A stretch of 10,501 nt of DNA from Candidatus Pullichristensenella stercoripullorum. GTDB taxonomy: Bacteria > Bacillota > Clostridia > Christensenellales > Aristaeellaceae. Numbering within the stretch: position 1 is the stretch's first letter; the number at the start of each line of letters is the position of its first letter. The notes beneath the pieces were generated by a model. The model saw only the letters and a program-made list of their open reading frames with translations, did no database searches and had not been told where the DNA came from. Location of the stretch: the NCBI GenBank assembly GCA_018712885.1, contig DVGE01000042.1, forward strand, positions 1-10,501. Direction: 5' to 3'. Positions 1 through 6,558 of this stretch are shown piece by piece. The position numbers and the translations under genes were made by a program.

Positions 1-1331
1 GACATGCGCATGGCGTTCTTCATGTAATCGCTGAACACGAAGAAGGTGGCGCAGTAGGGGCGCAGGCCGCCGTGCAGGCGGATGCCGTTGCAGATGGCAG
101 CCATGGCGTGTTCGCGCACGCCGAAGTGGATGTTGTTGCCCTCGGGCGTCTCGGCGGAGAAGTCGCCCTTGCCCTTCATGTTGCTCTTGTTGGAGGGCGC
201 AAGGTCGGCGGAGCCGCCGAAGAGGTTGGGCACGCGCTCGGCCAGGCGGTTGAGGACGACGCCGGAGGAATTGCGGGTCGCGCTCTTGCCCTCGAAGGCC
301 CAGAAGTCCTTGTCGCTGAGAAGGTCGACCGGCAGCTCGTCGGAGAACCACACGTCCCATTCCTTCTTCAGTTCGGGGTACTTCTTGGCGTACTTGCTGA
401 ACAGCTCGTTCCATTTCTTTTGCGCCTCGGCGCCGCGGCGGGCGGCCTCGCCGGTCTGCTCGTACACGCAGGCGGGCACGGCGAAGGGCTCGGTCTCGGG
501 CCAGCCGAGGTTCTTCTTGGTCGCTTCGAGGTTCTCCTCGCCCAGAGGCTCGCCGTGGACGCTGGCCTGGCCGGCCTTGGGGGAGCCGTAGCCGATGGCG
601 GTGTGGCAGACGATGAGGCTGGGCTTGTCCGAATCCTTGGCCAGACGGATGGCGGCGTCCACCTTTTCGAAGCAGTTGCCGTTTTTCACGTCGATGACGT
701 TCCAGCCGTAGGCGCGGAAGCGGGCGGGCACATCCTCGCGGAAGGCGATGTCGGTGCTGCCCTCGATGGAGATCTCGTTGTCGTCATACAGGGCGATGAG
801 CTTATTGAGCTTCAAGGTGCCGGCCAGAGAGCAGGCCTCGTGGGAGATGCCCTCCATCATGCAGCCGTCGCCGAGGATGCAGTAGGTGTAGTGGTCGACC
901 ACGTTGAAGCCCTCGCGGTTGAACTTGGCCGCCAGGTGCTTTTCCGCCATGGCCATGCCCACGGCGTTGGCGATGCCCTGACCCAGGGGGCCGGTGGTGG
1001 TCTCAACGCCCACGGTGTGCTTGTATTCGGGGTGGCCGGGGGTCTTGGAGCCGAACTGACGGAAGGACTTGAGGTCGTCGATGGTCAGGCCGTAGCCGAA
1101 CAGGTGCAGAAGCGAGTACAGCAGCATCGAGCCGTGGCCGGAGGAAAGCACGAAGCGGTCGCGGTTGATAAACTTGGGATCGGCGGGGTTGTGGATCATC
1201 TCGCGGCCCCACACGGCGTAGGCCATGGCAGCCGCGCCCATGGGCATGCCGGGATGACCGGACTTGGCCTTCTGCACGGCCTCGGCGCTGAGAATCCGGA
1301 TGGCGTTGACGACCATCTGTTCCTTGTTCAT
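1..1331 (-). CDS. tkt: Transketolase, N-terminal 443 residues (cut by window edge)
   Basis: Thiamine-diphosphate enzyme that moves two-carbon ketol units between sugar phosphates in the non-oxidative pentose phosphate pathway; cytosolic. The frame is open from the ATG at 1331 to the left edge, so about two thirds of a usual 660-residue protein is visible. Family landmarks are present: GHPGMPMG at 25-32 (H26), SSGHGSML at 63-70, the diphosphate/metal motif GDGCMMEGISHE at 154-165 followed by DDNEISIEG at 183-191, SVHGEPLG at 257-264, and the catalytic glutamate E407 in GVREHAM (404-410). The start at 1331 is chosen because AAAGGAG lies 9 bases upstream; an in-frame ATG at 1340 directly abuts that site. 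Codons are strongly C- or G-ending (only two AAA among about thirty lysines), which suggests high expression. A promoter of its own lies upstream. Confidence 0.97.
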   Translation of the reverse strand, partial: MNKEQMVVNAIRILSAEAVQKAKSGHPGMPMGAAAMAYAVWGREMIHNPADPKFINRDRFVLSSGHGSMLLYSLLHLFGYGLTIDDLKSFRQFGSKTPGHPEYKHTVGVETTTGPLGQGIANAVGMAMAEKHLAAKFNREGFNVVDHYTYCILGDGCMMEGISHEACSLAGTLKLNKLIALYDDNEISIEGSTDIAFREDVPARFRAYGWNVIDVKNGNCFEKVDAAIRLAKDSDKPSLIVCHTAIGYGSPKAGQASVHGEPLGEENLEATKKNLGWPETEPFAVPACVYEQTGEAARRGAEAQKKWNELFSKYAKKYPELKKEWDVWFSDELPVDLLSDKDFWAFEGKSATRNSSGVVLNRLAERVPNLFGGSADLAPSNKSNMKGKGDFSAETPEGNNIHFGVREHAMAAICNGIRLHGGLRPYCATFFVFSDYMKNAMRM

Positions 1332-1340
1332 GGCGAGCAT

Positions 1341-1347
1341 CTCCTTT
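1341..1347 (-). promoter_or_regulatory. Ribosome binding site of transketolase gene
   Basis: AAAGGAG on the minus strand, 9 bases before the ATG at 1331. It decides between two in-frame ATG codons: the other one (1340) has no spacing from this site. Confidence 0.8.
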
Positions 1348-1390
1348 ATCTTGGTCGTTGTGGTACGAAAAGGATCTTCCTGACCTCTCT

Positions 1391-1399
1391 ATTGTATCA
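1391..1399 (-). promoter_or_regulatory. Extended -10 promoter for transketolase
   Basis: The minus strand reads TGATACAAT, that is an extended -10 (TGn) plus TACAAT, which matches TATAAT at five of six positions. No good -35 box is found at 16-18 bases, which fits an extended -10 promoter. Transcription would start near 1384 and give a leader of about 50 bases before the ATG at 1331. Seen in sequence; activity is inferred. Confidence 0.6.
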
Positions 1400-1402
1400 T
1401 AT

Positions 1403-1422
1403 CCGCGCCGGTTTGGGCGCGG
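1403..1422. repeat. Perfect 7-bp inverted repeat over the -35 region of the transketolase promoter
   Basis: CCGCGCC and GGCGCGG are separated by 6 bases. It lies between the mutase stop codon (1446) and the transketolase -10 box. On the plus strand it is followed by TTTT, so it looks like an intrinsic terminator for plus-strand transcripts; on the minus strand, the direction of all genes here, it is followed by ATATGAT and lacks a T-tract. It may be an operator, an inefficient terminator for the mutase transcript, or a block to antisense transcription. Confidence 0.55.
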
Positions 1423-1445
1423 TTTTGCAAGAATGTTACAAGAAA

Positions 1446-2954
1446 TTATTTTGCCGTTTCCCGCAGCGCCGCGCGCAGGGGCGAAAGGTCCACGTCGGTC
1501 TCGTCGCCCAGCAGGTCGGCGAGCTTTGCGAGCATCCAGTGAACGCCGCCGGGCACGTCGCTCTCCAGATTGAGCGCCATCACCGGGTCGTGTACGCTCA
1601 ATCGCAGCTGGAACCAGGCACTCTCCACCTCGCCGCCGAAATCGAAGACGATGCGCACGCCCTCGCGGTTGTCCCGCGCCAGGCGCCAGGAGGGGTCGTC
1701 GAGCGTGTGGGAGAGGATGAGCTCGATCATCTCCTGCGCGGCTTCGCGCGGCTCGTCGGCGCGGATGTTCAGGCGCAGTTCCAGCGATTCCACCGGCTCC
1801 TGCAGGCCTTCCAGCAGGGAATAGAGCGTCTTGCCCTCGCGCTTTAGGTCCATGGCCTCGCAGATGAGCCGCGTGGCCAGGTACATGCCGTCGTCGAGGA
1901 AGTGGTTCTCGCGGAAGGCGGCGTGGCCGCTGGTCTCGATGGCCAGCGGGCAGTCGATGCCCTCGTCGTTTAGGCGCATGGCCTCGTCGATGACGGCGCG
2001 GTAGCCGCGCTTGAAACGGTAGTGCGTGCCGCCCCATTCGGAGATGAAGCGCGCAAGCCCCGTACTGGTCACGGAGTCCGTGACGATGGTCAGCCCCGGC
2101 TGTTTGGAGAGCAGCATGGCGGCGGTGAGGGCGATGAGGCGGTTTTTGTTGACAAAGCGGCCGTCGCTTAGAACGATGGCGGCGCGGTCGCAGTCGGCGT
2201 CGAAGAGCACGCCCAGGTCGGCCTCGTTTTTGACCACGGCCTCGGAAAGGGCGCGCATGGCCTCGGGGCTCTCCGGGTTGGGGGCGTGGTGGGGGAAAGC
2301 GCCGTCCGGCTCCAGGAACTGGCTGCCCTCCACCCAGGCGCCGAGGCTTTCGAGGAAGTCGGCGTAGAAGCCGCCCGAGCCGTTGCCGGCGTCCACCACC
2401 ACGTGCAGCCCCAGCAGGGGCTTGGGCGCGTCGTCTTCCAATTTGCGGCGCACCACTTCGCGCAGCGCCTCCTGATAGGCGGCGAGCGCGTCGCAGGGGG
2501 CCACCAGCCGCACCGGTACGCGCGCTTGCGCGGCCATGGCGATCAATTCGTCCACGTCCTCGCCGCGCAGACCGCCCTCGGGGGTGTGGAACTTGAAGCC
2601 GTTTATGTTGGGCGGCTGATGGCTGGCGGTGATCATCACCGCGCCGTTTGCGCCCGCGCCGTCCAGCGTGGTGGAAAACACCGCCGGCGCGGTGGAAAGG
2701 CCGCAGTCGAGCACGTCGCTGTCGGCGGCGGTGAGGCCGTCGATGAGGGCGGCTTTGAGGCGGGGGCCGGAGGCGCGCGGATCGTGCCCCACGGCGATGG
2801 TCAGGCGGTCGGGCGTGGTGCCCTGGCGCGCGGCCAGCCATACGGCGAAGGCGTAGCCGAGCTTTTCGGCGAAATCATCGGTCAGAAGGGCTTCGTTACC
2901 GCGGATGGAGCTGCCGCTTTTCAACCGCGGCCATGTGCAGGGGTCGGAAGTCAT
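1446..2954 (-). CDS. Phosphoglucomutase/phosphomannomutase-family enzyme
   Basis: Alpha-D-phosphohexomutase of 502 residues, expected to interconvert the 1- and 6-phosphates of a hexose in the cytosol. Visible landmarks in order: an early GSSIRGN segment (14-20), the phosphoserine loop TASHQPPNINGFKF with catalytic S111, the metal loop DADCDR (252-257) with the three Asp ligands, and the sugar-recognition motif ETSGH (340-344). The C-terminal phosphate-binding loop is RLSVHDP (451-457) instead of the usual R-x-SGTEP, so the substrate may be unusual; I recall similar loops in a divergent subgroup of this family that includes plant proteins. The ATG overlaps the aldolase stop by 4 bases (ATGA) and has a strong AAAAAAGGAGG site 5 bases upstream, inside the aldolase gene. 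Family assignment is firm; glucose versus mannose specificity cannot be told. Confidence 0.92.
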   Translation of the reverse strand: MTSDPCTWPRLKSGSSIRGNEALLTDDFAEKLGYAFAVWLAARQGTTPDRLTIAVGHDPRASGPRLKAALIDGLTAADSDVLDCGLSTAPAVFSTTLDGAGANGAVMITASHQPPNINGFKFHTPEGGLRGEDVDELIAMAAQARVPVRLVAPCDALAAYQEALREVVRRKLEDDAPKPLLGLHVVVDAGNGSGGFYADFLESLGAWVEGSQFLEPDGAFPHHAPNPESPEAMRALSEAVVKNEADLGVLFDADCDRAAIVLSDGRFVNKNRLIALTAAMLLSKQPGLTIVTDSVTSTGLARFISEWGGTHYRFKRGYRAVIDEAMRLNDEGIDCPLAIETSGHAAFRENHFLDDGMYLATRLICEAMDLKREGKTLYSLLEGLQEPVESLELRLNIRADEPREAAQEMIELILSHTLDDPSWRLARDNREGVRIVFDFGGEVESAWFQLRLSVHDPVMALNLESDVPGGVHWMLAKLADLLGDETDVDLSPLRAALRETAK

Positions 2955-3604
2955 AACTGCCTCCTTTTTTCAAAGTAGATCTGTTGCAGGGCGTCCAGTT
3001 CGCTGCGCGGCAGGGCGTTCTCCTGCCCGTGCAGGCGGGTCAGCGTCAGCACCTTGGCGATGGATTCCACGCCTTCCAGCCGGTAGGCGGCGACGATGGC
3101 GCTGGGGGCGGCGGCGGTGAGGCCGTGGTTGGCGAGCAGGAACACGTCGTGCGTTTTGAGCACGGCGGGTATGTCGGCGTTGATGGCTTCCGTGCCGGGG
3201 CGGCCATAGCGGCATACGGGGATGCGGTCGTAGAGCACGCGCATCTCGGCGTAGGCCGCGGTCTCGATGGGCATGCCGGCCACGGCGTAAGCGGTGGCGA
3301 AGGGCGGGTGGGCGTGCGCCACGCCCTGCACGTCGGCGCGGTTGCGGTAGACGCACAGGTGCATCTTCGTCTCGCTGGAGGCTACGCGCCCGGGCTTGGC
3401 GGCGACGGTCGCGCCGCTGGCGATGTCCACTTCCACCAGGTCGTCTTCTTCCAGCTCCTCCTTGCACACGGCCGAGGGGGTGACGAGTATGGTGTCCCCC
3501 AGCCGCACGGAGACGTTGCCCTCGTAGGCGTTGACCAGGAAGCGGCTGTAGAGCAGTTTGGCCGCTTTGAGGCAGTCCTGCGCCTTGCGCGCGCGTTCGT
3601 TCAT
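2951..3604 (-). CDS. Class II aldolase/adducin-family protein, L-fuculose-phosphate aldolase-like
   Basis: Zinc-dependent aldolase fold of 217 residues, nearly the length of E. coli FucA (215). Seen: GNVS at 29-32, TPS at 42-44, SSETKMH at 77-82 with the likely catalytic E79, HAHPP at 97-101 (zinc ligands H97 and H99) and NHG at 159-161 (third zinc ligand H160). Members of this family cleave fuculose-, rhamnulose- or ribulose-phosphates, or act as epimerases or as methylthioribulose-phosphate dehydratase; the sequence does not settle which. The start at 3604 overlaps the DUF2461 stop (ATGA) and has GAGGAGG 7 bases upstream; the frame is open further upstream to 4021, but that part is a GC-rich shadow of the DUF2461 gene. 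Its last codons (KRRQL) double as the ribosome binding site of the mutase gene. No kinase or isomerase of fucose or rhamnose breakdown lies nearby. Confidence 0.9.
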   Translation of the reverse strand: MNERARKAQDCLKAAKLLYSRFLVNAYEGNVSVRLGDTILVTPSAVCKEELEEDDLVEVDIASGATVAAKPGRVASSETKMHLCVYRNRADVQGVAHAHPPFATAYAVAGMPIETAAYAEMRVLYDRIPVCRYGRPGTEAINADIPAVLKTHDVFLLANHGLTAAAPSAIVAAYRLEGVESIAKVLTLTRLHGQENALPRSELDALQQIYFEKRRQL

Positions 3605-4281
3605 TGAAAGTCCTCCTCTTCGGGTATACAGGAAGTTAAAAAGGAATACAGTGGGCCGAGGCGCGCAAGCCCCGCGCCGACCTCCTCCGCCAGACGCGGC
3701 GAAAGGGCGCGGGCGAAGGGCAGGCTCCTTTCCCAATAGTAGCTTTTGAGGCGGTAGAGGGGAATAAGCGCCTCCGGCAGGCCGTCCGGCACGGCGAGGC
3801 GCTTGTAGGCATCCCCATGCAGGGCAAAGTCCTCCTCCAGCGGCATAAGCAGCGCCGCCGCCTCGTCGGGCGCCAGGCGCAGATGCCGCCGCACGGCGTT
3901 CATGCGCGCGCGCTCGGGGGCGTAGGCGCCCATGCCGAAGAACACGCCGTCCACGCCCACCTCCACAAAGAAGGACGGCGCGCGGCCGCGCTCCTCCTCC
4001 GGGCGGCGGAAGGAGACCCACACATGGTCGCGGTAGGGCGACTTGTCGCGGGAAAAGCGCGTGTCGCGGTTGACGCGCGCCAGCGCCCGGTGGGGGCGGG
4101 TCTCGATCCGCGGGTCGATCGTTTCGATCACCGGCGCAAGCGCCTCGGCCAGCGCCAGGCTCGGCTCGCGCACGCTTTTTAAGTACCAGTCGCGGCTGTC
4201 GTGGAAGAACTCGCGGTTATTGTTGAAGCGCAGGGCCATGAAAAAGGCCCGCGTATCCTCGGTATAGCCTTCAAAGGTCAT
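3601..4281 (-). CDS. DUF2461 family protein
   Basis: Protein of 226 residues, of unknown function. It matches the DUF2461 (TIGR02453) pattern as I remember it: an N-terminal LRFNNNREFFHDSRDWY segment (17-33), a central basic and acidic motif RVNRDTRFSRDKSPYRDH (69-86), the FFVEV strand (104-108), and a C-terminal part ending with LYSFL (211-215). No signal peptide or membrane segment is seen, so it is probably cytosolic. The ATG overlaps the stop of the surface-protein gene by 4 bases (ATGA) with AAAAGGA 9 bases upstream, and its own stop overlaps the aldolase start the same way, so it should be made together with both. The context does not reveal a role. The family call is good; no enzymatic activity can be claimed. 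Confidence 0.88.
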   Translation of the reverse strand: MTFEGYTEDTRAFFMALRFNNNREFFHDSRDWYLKSVREPSLALAEALAPVIETIDPRIETRPHRALARVNRDTRFSRDKSPYRDHVWVSFRRPEEERGRAPSFFVEVGVDGVFFGMGAYAPERARMNAVRRHLRLAPDEAAALLMPLEEDFALHGDAYKRLAVPDGLPEALIPLYRLKSYYWERSLPFARALSPRLAEEVGAGLARLGPLYSFLTSCIPEEEDFQ

Positions 4282-5939
4282 GGCTGTCCGTCCTTTTCGC
4301 CCTTGGGTTTTTCGGCCTTGCGCTGGGCGGCACGCACGGGGGTGAAGCGGTTGGTCTTGCCCAGTTCCTCCTGCCGCTGCCGGCGCAGCTGCGCCATTTT
4401 TTCCTTTTGCCGCCGCCGCTGTTTGCGCGATGTGATCAGCAACGCCGCGGCCAGGGCGACGAGCGCCACCGCCGCGCCGCCGAGCATGAACAGGAAGGTG
4501 GGGTCCTCGCTCAACTTCACCGATTGGCCGGAGAAGGGCGCGCTCTCCTCCGCGTCCAGAGGCTGGCCGCCGCGGGCGATCTCGATGCGCACGGGCAGGC
4601 TCTCGGCGGTGCGCGCAAGCCCGGCGGCGCCCGTGTAGCGCAGGGAGAAGGCGTATTCGCCCGTCTGCGATACCGGCACGTAGACGCGCCGGTGGGTGGT
4701 GAACTGGCCGGCGAGGAAGCTGAAGGTGTGCAGCTCGGCGCCGGTGGCGGTCTCCACGAGCACGGCGTCGCGGGCGCTCTCGCCGCCCTCGTTGACGATG
4801 TACACGTCCACGGGCGCGTCGCCGGCGGCGGCGATCTGCGGGTAGACGGCCTCGGCGTAGAGGGAGATGTCCGCGCCGTCCGCCGCGGGCAGCGCGCGCA
4901 GGGACACCGGCTCGGTGAGCGTTTCGATGGTGGCCCCGGAGGAACTGAGCGCGCGCACGCGCAGTTGGTAGCTGGCGTCGCCGCGCACGGGGTATTCACA
5001 TTCGAGGGTCAGCGTCTGCGTGCCCGCGCCCATTTCCAGAGAGTCGGCGATCAGGCCGCCGTAGCTTTCGTCGTAGACGGCGACGTCGTGGAAGGCGACG
5101 TTGCCAAGGCTCATGATCGTCAGGGTGGCCGTGACCGTTTCGCCCACGCGCGCGGTCTCGCGGTCGAGGGTGAGCGTGGCGGTGAGCTGCTCGTCGGCCA
5201 GGAGGATGCGCGCTTCCGAAAGCGTCGCTTCGTATTCCTCCCCGTTCTCGGCGGGCACGGTGTAGCGCAGCCGCGGCGCGGAGACGACGGCGTCGTCGAT
5301 GGTCACGCGGTTGGTGAACAGGCGCGACGCCCCCACCTCGAGGCGGTCGGCGCGGCCGGCGTACTCGCCGGGGGCGTCGTCCACGCGCAGGTTCTCGATG
5401 GGCACGTTGCCGGTGTTGCGCGCGCGGTAGGTGATGGTCACCACGTCGCCGGGCCGGGCGTAGCGGGCGGAGAACTGGCGGGTGAATTCCACCTCGGCGC
5501 GGGCGATGGCGCGCTCGATGGGGCAGTCCACGCTGTAATTGACGGTGTCCGGGTCGCCGGCCACGCCGTCGTGGGAAAAAACGTAGGTGATGCGCCCGTT
5601 CTCCAGTTCTGCCTCTGTGACGTCGTGGGCGCGGCTGAATACGCGGCTGCCGCCGGCCTCGATCTGCCCGAGGGGTTCGGTGTGCAGCCCGTCCGAGGAG
5701 GAGATGTAGACGTTCTCCGCGTCGTATTCCGAGGCGTTGGTGATGGTGAAGGTGAGCGTCGCTTCCCCCGGCTCCACCAGCTCCGCCGGGGAGACGGAAA
5801 AGCTGATGTCGAGTATGTGTCTGAGCGGCGGCAGCGTGGGTTGCGGCGCCTCCTCCGCCCGCGCCATGGGCATGGCAAAGCCCCCCGCGCACAAAAGCGC
5901 GAGGGCAAGGGCCGCAAGCAGCGCCGCGAACCTGCGCAT
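4278..5939 (-). CDS. Membrane-anchored surface protein with Ig-like (CARDB/DUF11-type) repeats
   Basis: Predicted exported protein of 553 residues. Seen in order: basic start plus hydrophobic signal peptide (1-28, likely cleavage after ARA); about four beta-rich repeats starting near 45, 150, 252 and 357, each opening with a pattern like 'PAELVEPGEATLTFTITN' or 'RPGDVVTITYRARNTGN'; one transmembrane segment (about 481-503); and a basic cytoplasmic tail (504-553, rich in K, R, Q and E). The repeats resemble CARDB or DUF11 adhesion modules, also found in BatD-like proteins; specific function unknown. The start at 5939 is chosen because it opens the signal peptide, has AAAGGAGG 11 bases upstream and lies downstream of the promoter. 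The in-frame GTG at 5999 sits inside the promoter spacer and would place 20 polar residues before the signal peptide. First gene of a four-gene overlapping operon. Confidence 0.8.
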   Translation of the reverse strand: MRRFAALLAALALALLCAGGFAMPMARAEEAPQPTLPPLRHILDISFSVSPAELVEPGEATLTFTITNASEYDAENVYISSSDGLHTEPLGQIEAGGSRVFSRAHDVTEAELENGRITYVFSHDGVAGDPDTVNYSVDCPIERAIARAEVEFTRQFSARYARPGDVVTITYRARNTGNVPIENLRVDDAPGEYAGRADRLEVGASRLFTNRVTIDDAVVSAPRLRYTVPAENGEEYEATLSEARILLADEQLTATLTLDRETARVGETVTATLTIMSLGNVAFHDVAVYDESYGGLIADSLEMGAGTQTLTLECEYPVRGDASYQLRVRALSSSGATIETLTEPVSLRALPAADGADISLYAEAVYPQIAAAGDAPVDVYIVNEGGESARDAVLVETATGAELHTFSFLAGQFTTHRRVYVPVSQTGEYAFSLRYTGAAGLARTAESLPVRIEIARGGQPLDAEESAPFSGQSVKLSEDPTFLFMLGGAAVALVALAAALLITSRKQRRRQKEKMAQLRRQRQEELGKTNRFTPVRAAQRKAEKPKGEKDGQP

Positions 5940-5950
5940 GCGGGGGCAGA

Positions 5951-5958
5951 CCTCCTTT
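5951..5958 (-). promoter_or_regulatory. Ribosome binding site of the surface-protein gene
   Basis: AAAGGAGG on the minus strand, 11 bases before the ATG at 5939, slightly longer than ideal spacing. It supports this ATG over the upstream GTG. A second AGAAGGAGG lies about 30 bases further upstream, near 5981-5989, with no usable start codon close behind it. Confidence 0.7.
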
Positions 5959-5990
5959 GAAAAAGCCGGGGAAACGGGCGTCCTCCTTCT

Positions 5991-6019
5991 ATTATTCACA
6001 CACGCGGCCCGCCTGTCAA
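5991..6019 (-). promoter_or_regulatory. Sigma-A-type promoter for the surface protein-DUF2461-aldolase-mutase operon
   Basis: The minus strand has a perfect -35 TTGACA (6019-6014), a spacer of exactly 17 bases and AATAAT (5996-5991), which is five of six for the -10 box. Transcription would begin near 5984, leaving a leader of about 45 bases. The -35 box includes the TGA stop codon of the upstream cyclophilin gene. No terminator is seen in between, so readthrough from the upstream genes is likely as well. Confidence 0.8.
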
Positions 6020-6531
6020 GCCTTCTTTACGGTATAGGTCTCGCCGAAGGTCTCCACGGCGGCGGACTGGATCTTCTGCTCCCTGAGGGGGCGGTCCTGC
6101 GCGCCGGTCTCGCAGGAAGCGATCTCGTCCACCGCGTCCATGCCCTCGACGACCTTGCCGAAGGCGGCGTACTGGCCGTCCAGATGCGGCGCGTCCTCGT
6201 GCATGATGAAGAACTGGCTGCCGGCAGAATCCGGGTGCATGGAGCGGGCCATGGAGAGGACGCCGCGGGTGTGCTTTAAGTCGTTTTTGAAGCCGTTCAA
6301 GCGGAACTCGCCGGCGATGCGGTAGCCGGGGCCGCCCATGCCGGTGCCGGTGGGGTCGCCGCCCTGGATCATGAAGCCGGGGATGACGCGGTGGAAGATC
6401 AGGCCGTTGTAAAAGCCCTTGCGCACCAGGGTGACGAAATTGGCCACTGTGTTGGGGGCGACGTCGGGGTAGAGCTCGGCCTTGATGACCTTGCCGTTTT
6501 CCATGGTGAAGGTGACGATGGGGTTTTTCAT
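6016..6531 (-). CDS. Cyclophilin-type peptidyl-prolyl cis-trans isomerase, cytosolic
   Basis: Proline isomerase of 171 residues that helps protein folding. It is a single cyclophilin domain without signal peptide. Active-site pieces: FHRVIPGFMIQGGDP at 46-60, with catalytic R48 (R55 in human CypA), F53, M54 and Q56; AGSQFFI at 103-109; and HLDGQYAAFGKV at 117-127, where the CypA tryptophan 121 is His and histidine 126 is Tyr, as in many bacterial forms that bind cyclosporin poorly. The ATG at 6531 has AAAGGAG 8 bases upstream. It follows a lipoprotein cyclophilin by 27 bases, so the pair probably arose by duplication, one copy for the cytosol and one for the outside. The stop codon overlaps the -35 box of the next operon. 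Confidence 0.95.
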   Translation of the reverse strand: MKNPIVTFTMENGKVIKAELYPDVAPNTVANFVTLVRKGFYNGLIFHRVIPGFMIQGGDPTGTGMGGPGYRIAGEFRLNGFKNDLKHTRGVLSMARSMHPDSAGSQFFIMHEDAPHLDGQYAAFGKVVEGMDAVDEIASCETGAQDRPLREQKIQSAAVETFGETYTVKKA

Positions 6532-6558
6532 GTGCCTTTCTCCTTTATCTGTTTGCTT

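Noticed and set aside
72..1847. 591-residue plus-strand open frame
   Set aside because: It lies antisense across transketolase and the end of the mutase gene, has low-complexity Ala/Gly/Val/His-rich sequence, and crosses the intergenic promoter region. It is a by-product of high GC codon use.
1003..2841. 612-residue minus-strand open frame
   Set aside because: Arg/Pro/Gly-rich out-of-frame shadow of the mutase and transketolase genes, running through their intergenic region.
3605..4021. Longer aldolase starting at 4021
   Set aside because: The extension lies wholly inside the DUF2461 gene and is low-complexity; the 217-residue form matches the family length and has a strong binding site.
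4407..5960. 517-residue plus-strand open frame
   Set aside because: Antisense shadow of the surface-protein gene; composition is dominated by Gly, Ala, Val, His and Arg, with no domain recognised.
5940..5999. GTG at 5999 as start of the surface-protein gene
   Set aside because: It lies between the -35 and -10 boxes, upstream of the predicted transcript start, and would put a polar stretch before the signal peptide.
6532..6558. Possible promoter in the A/T-rich gap between the two cyclophilin genes
   Set aside because: Only 27 bases, with no -35/-10 pair at proper spacing; the stretch serves as the binding-site region of the second gene.
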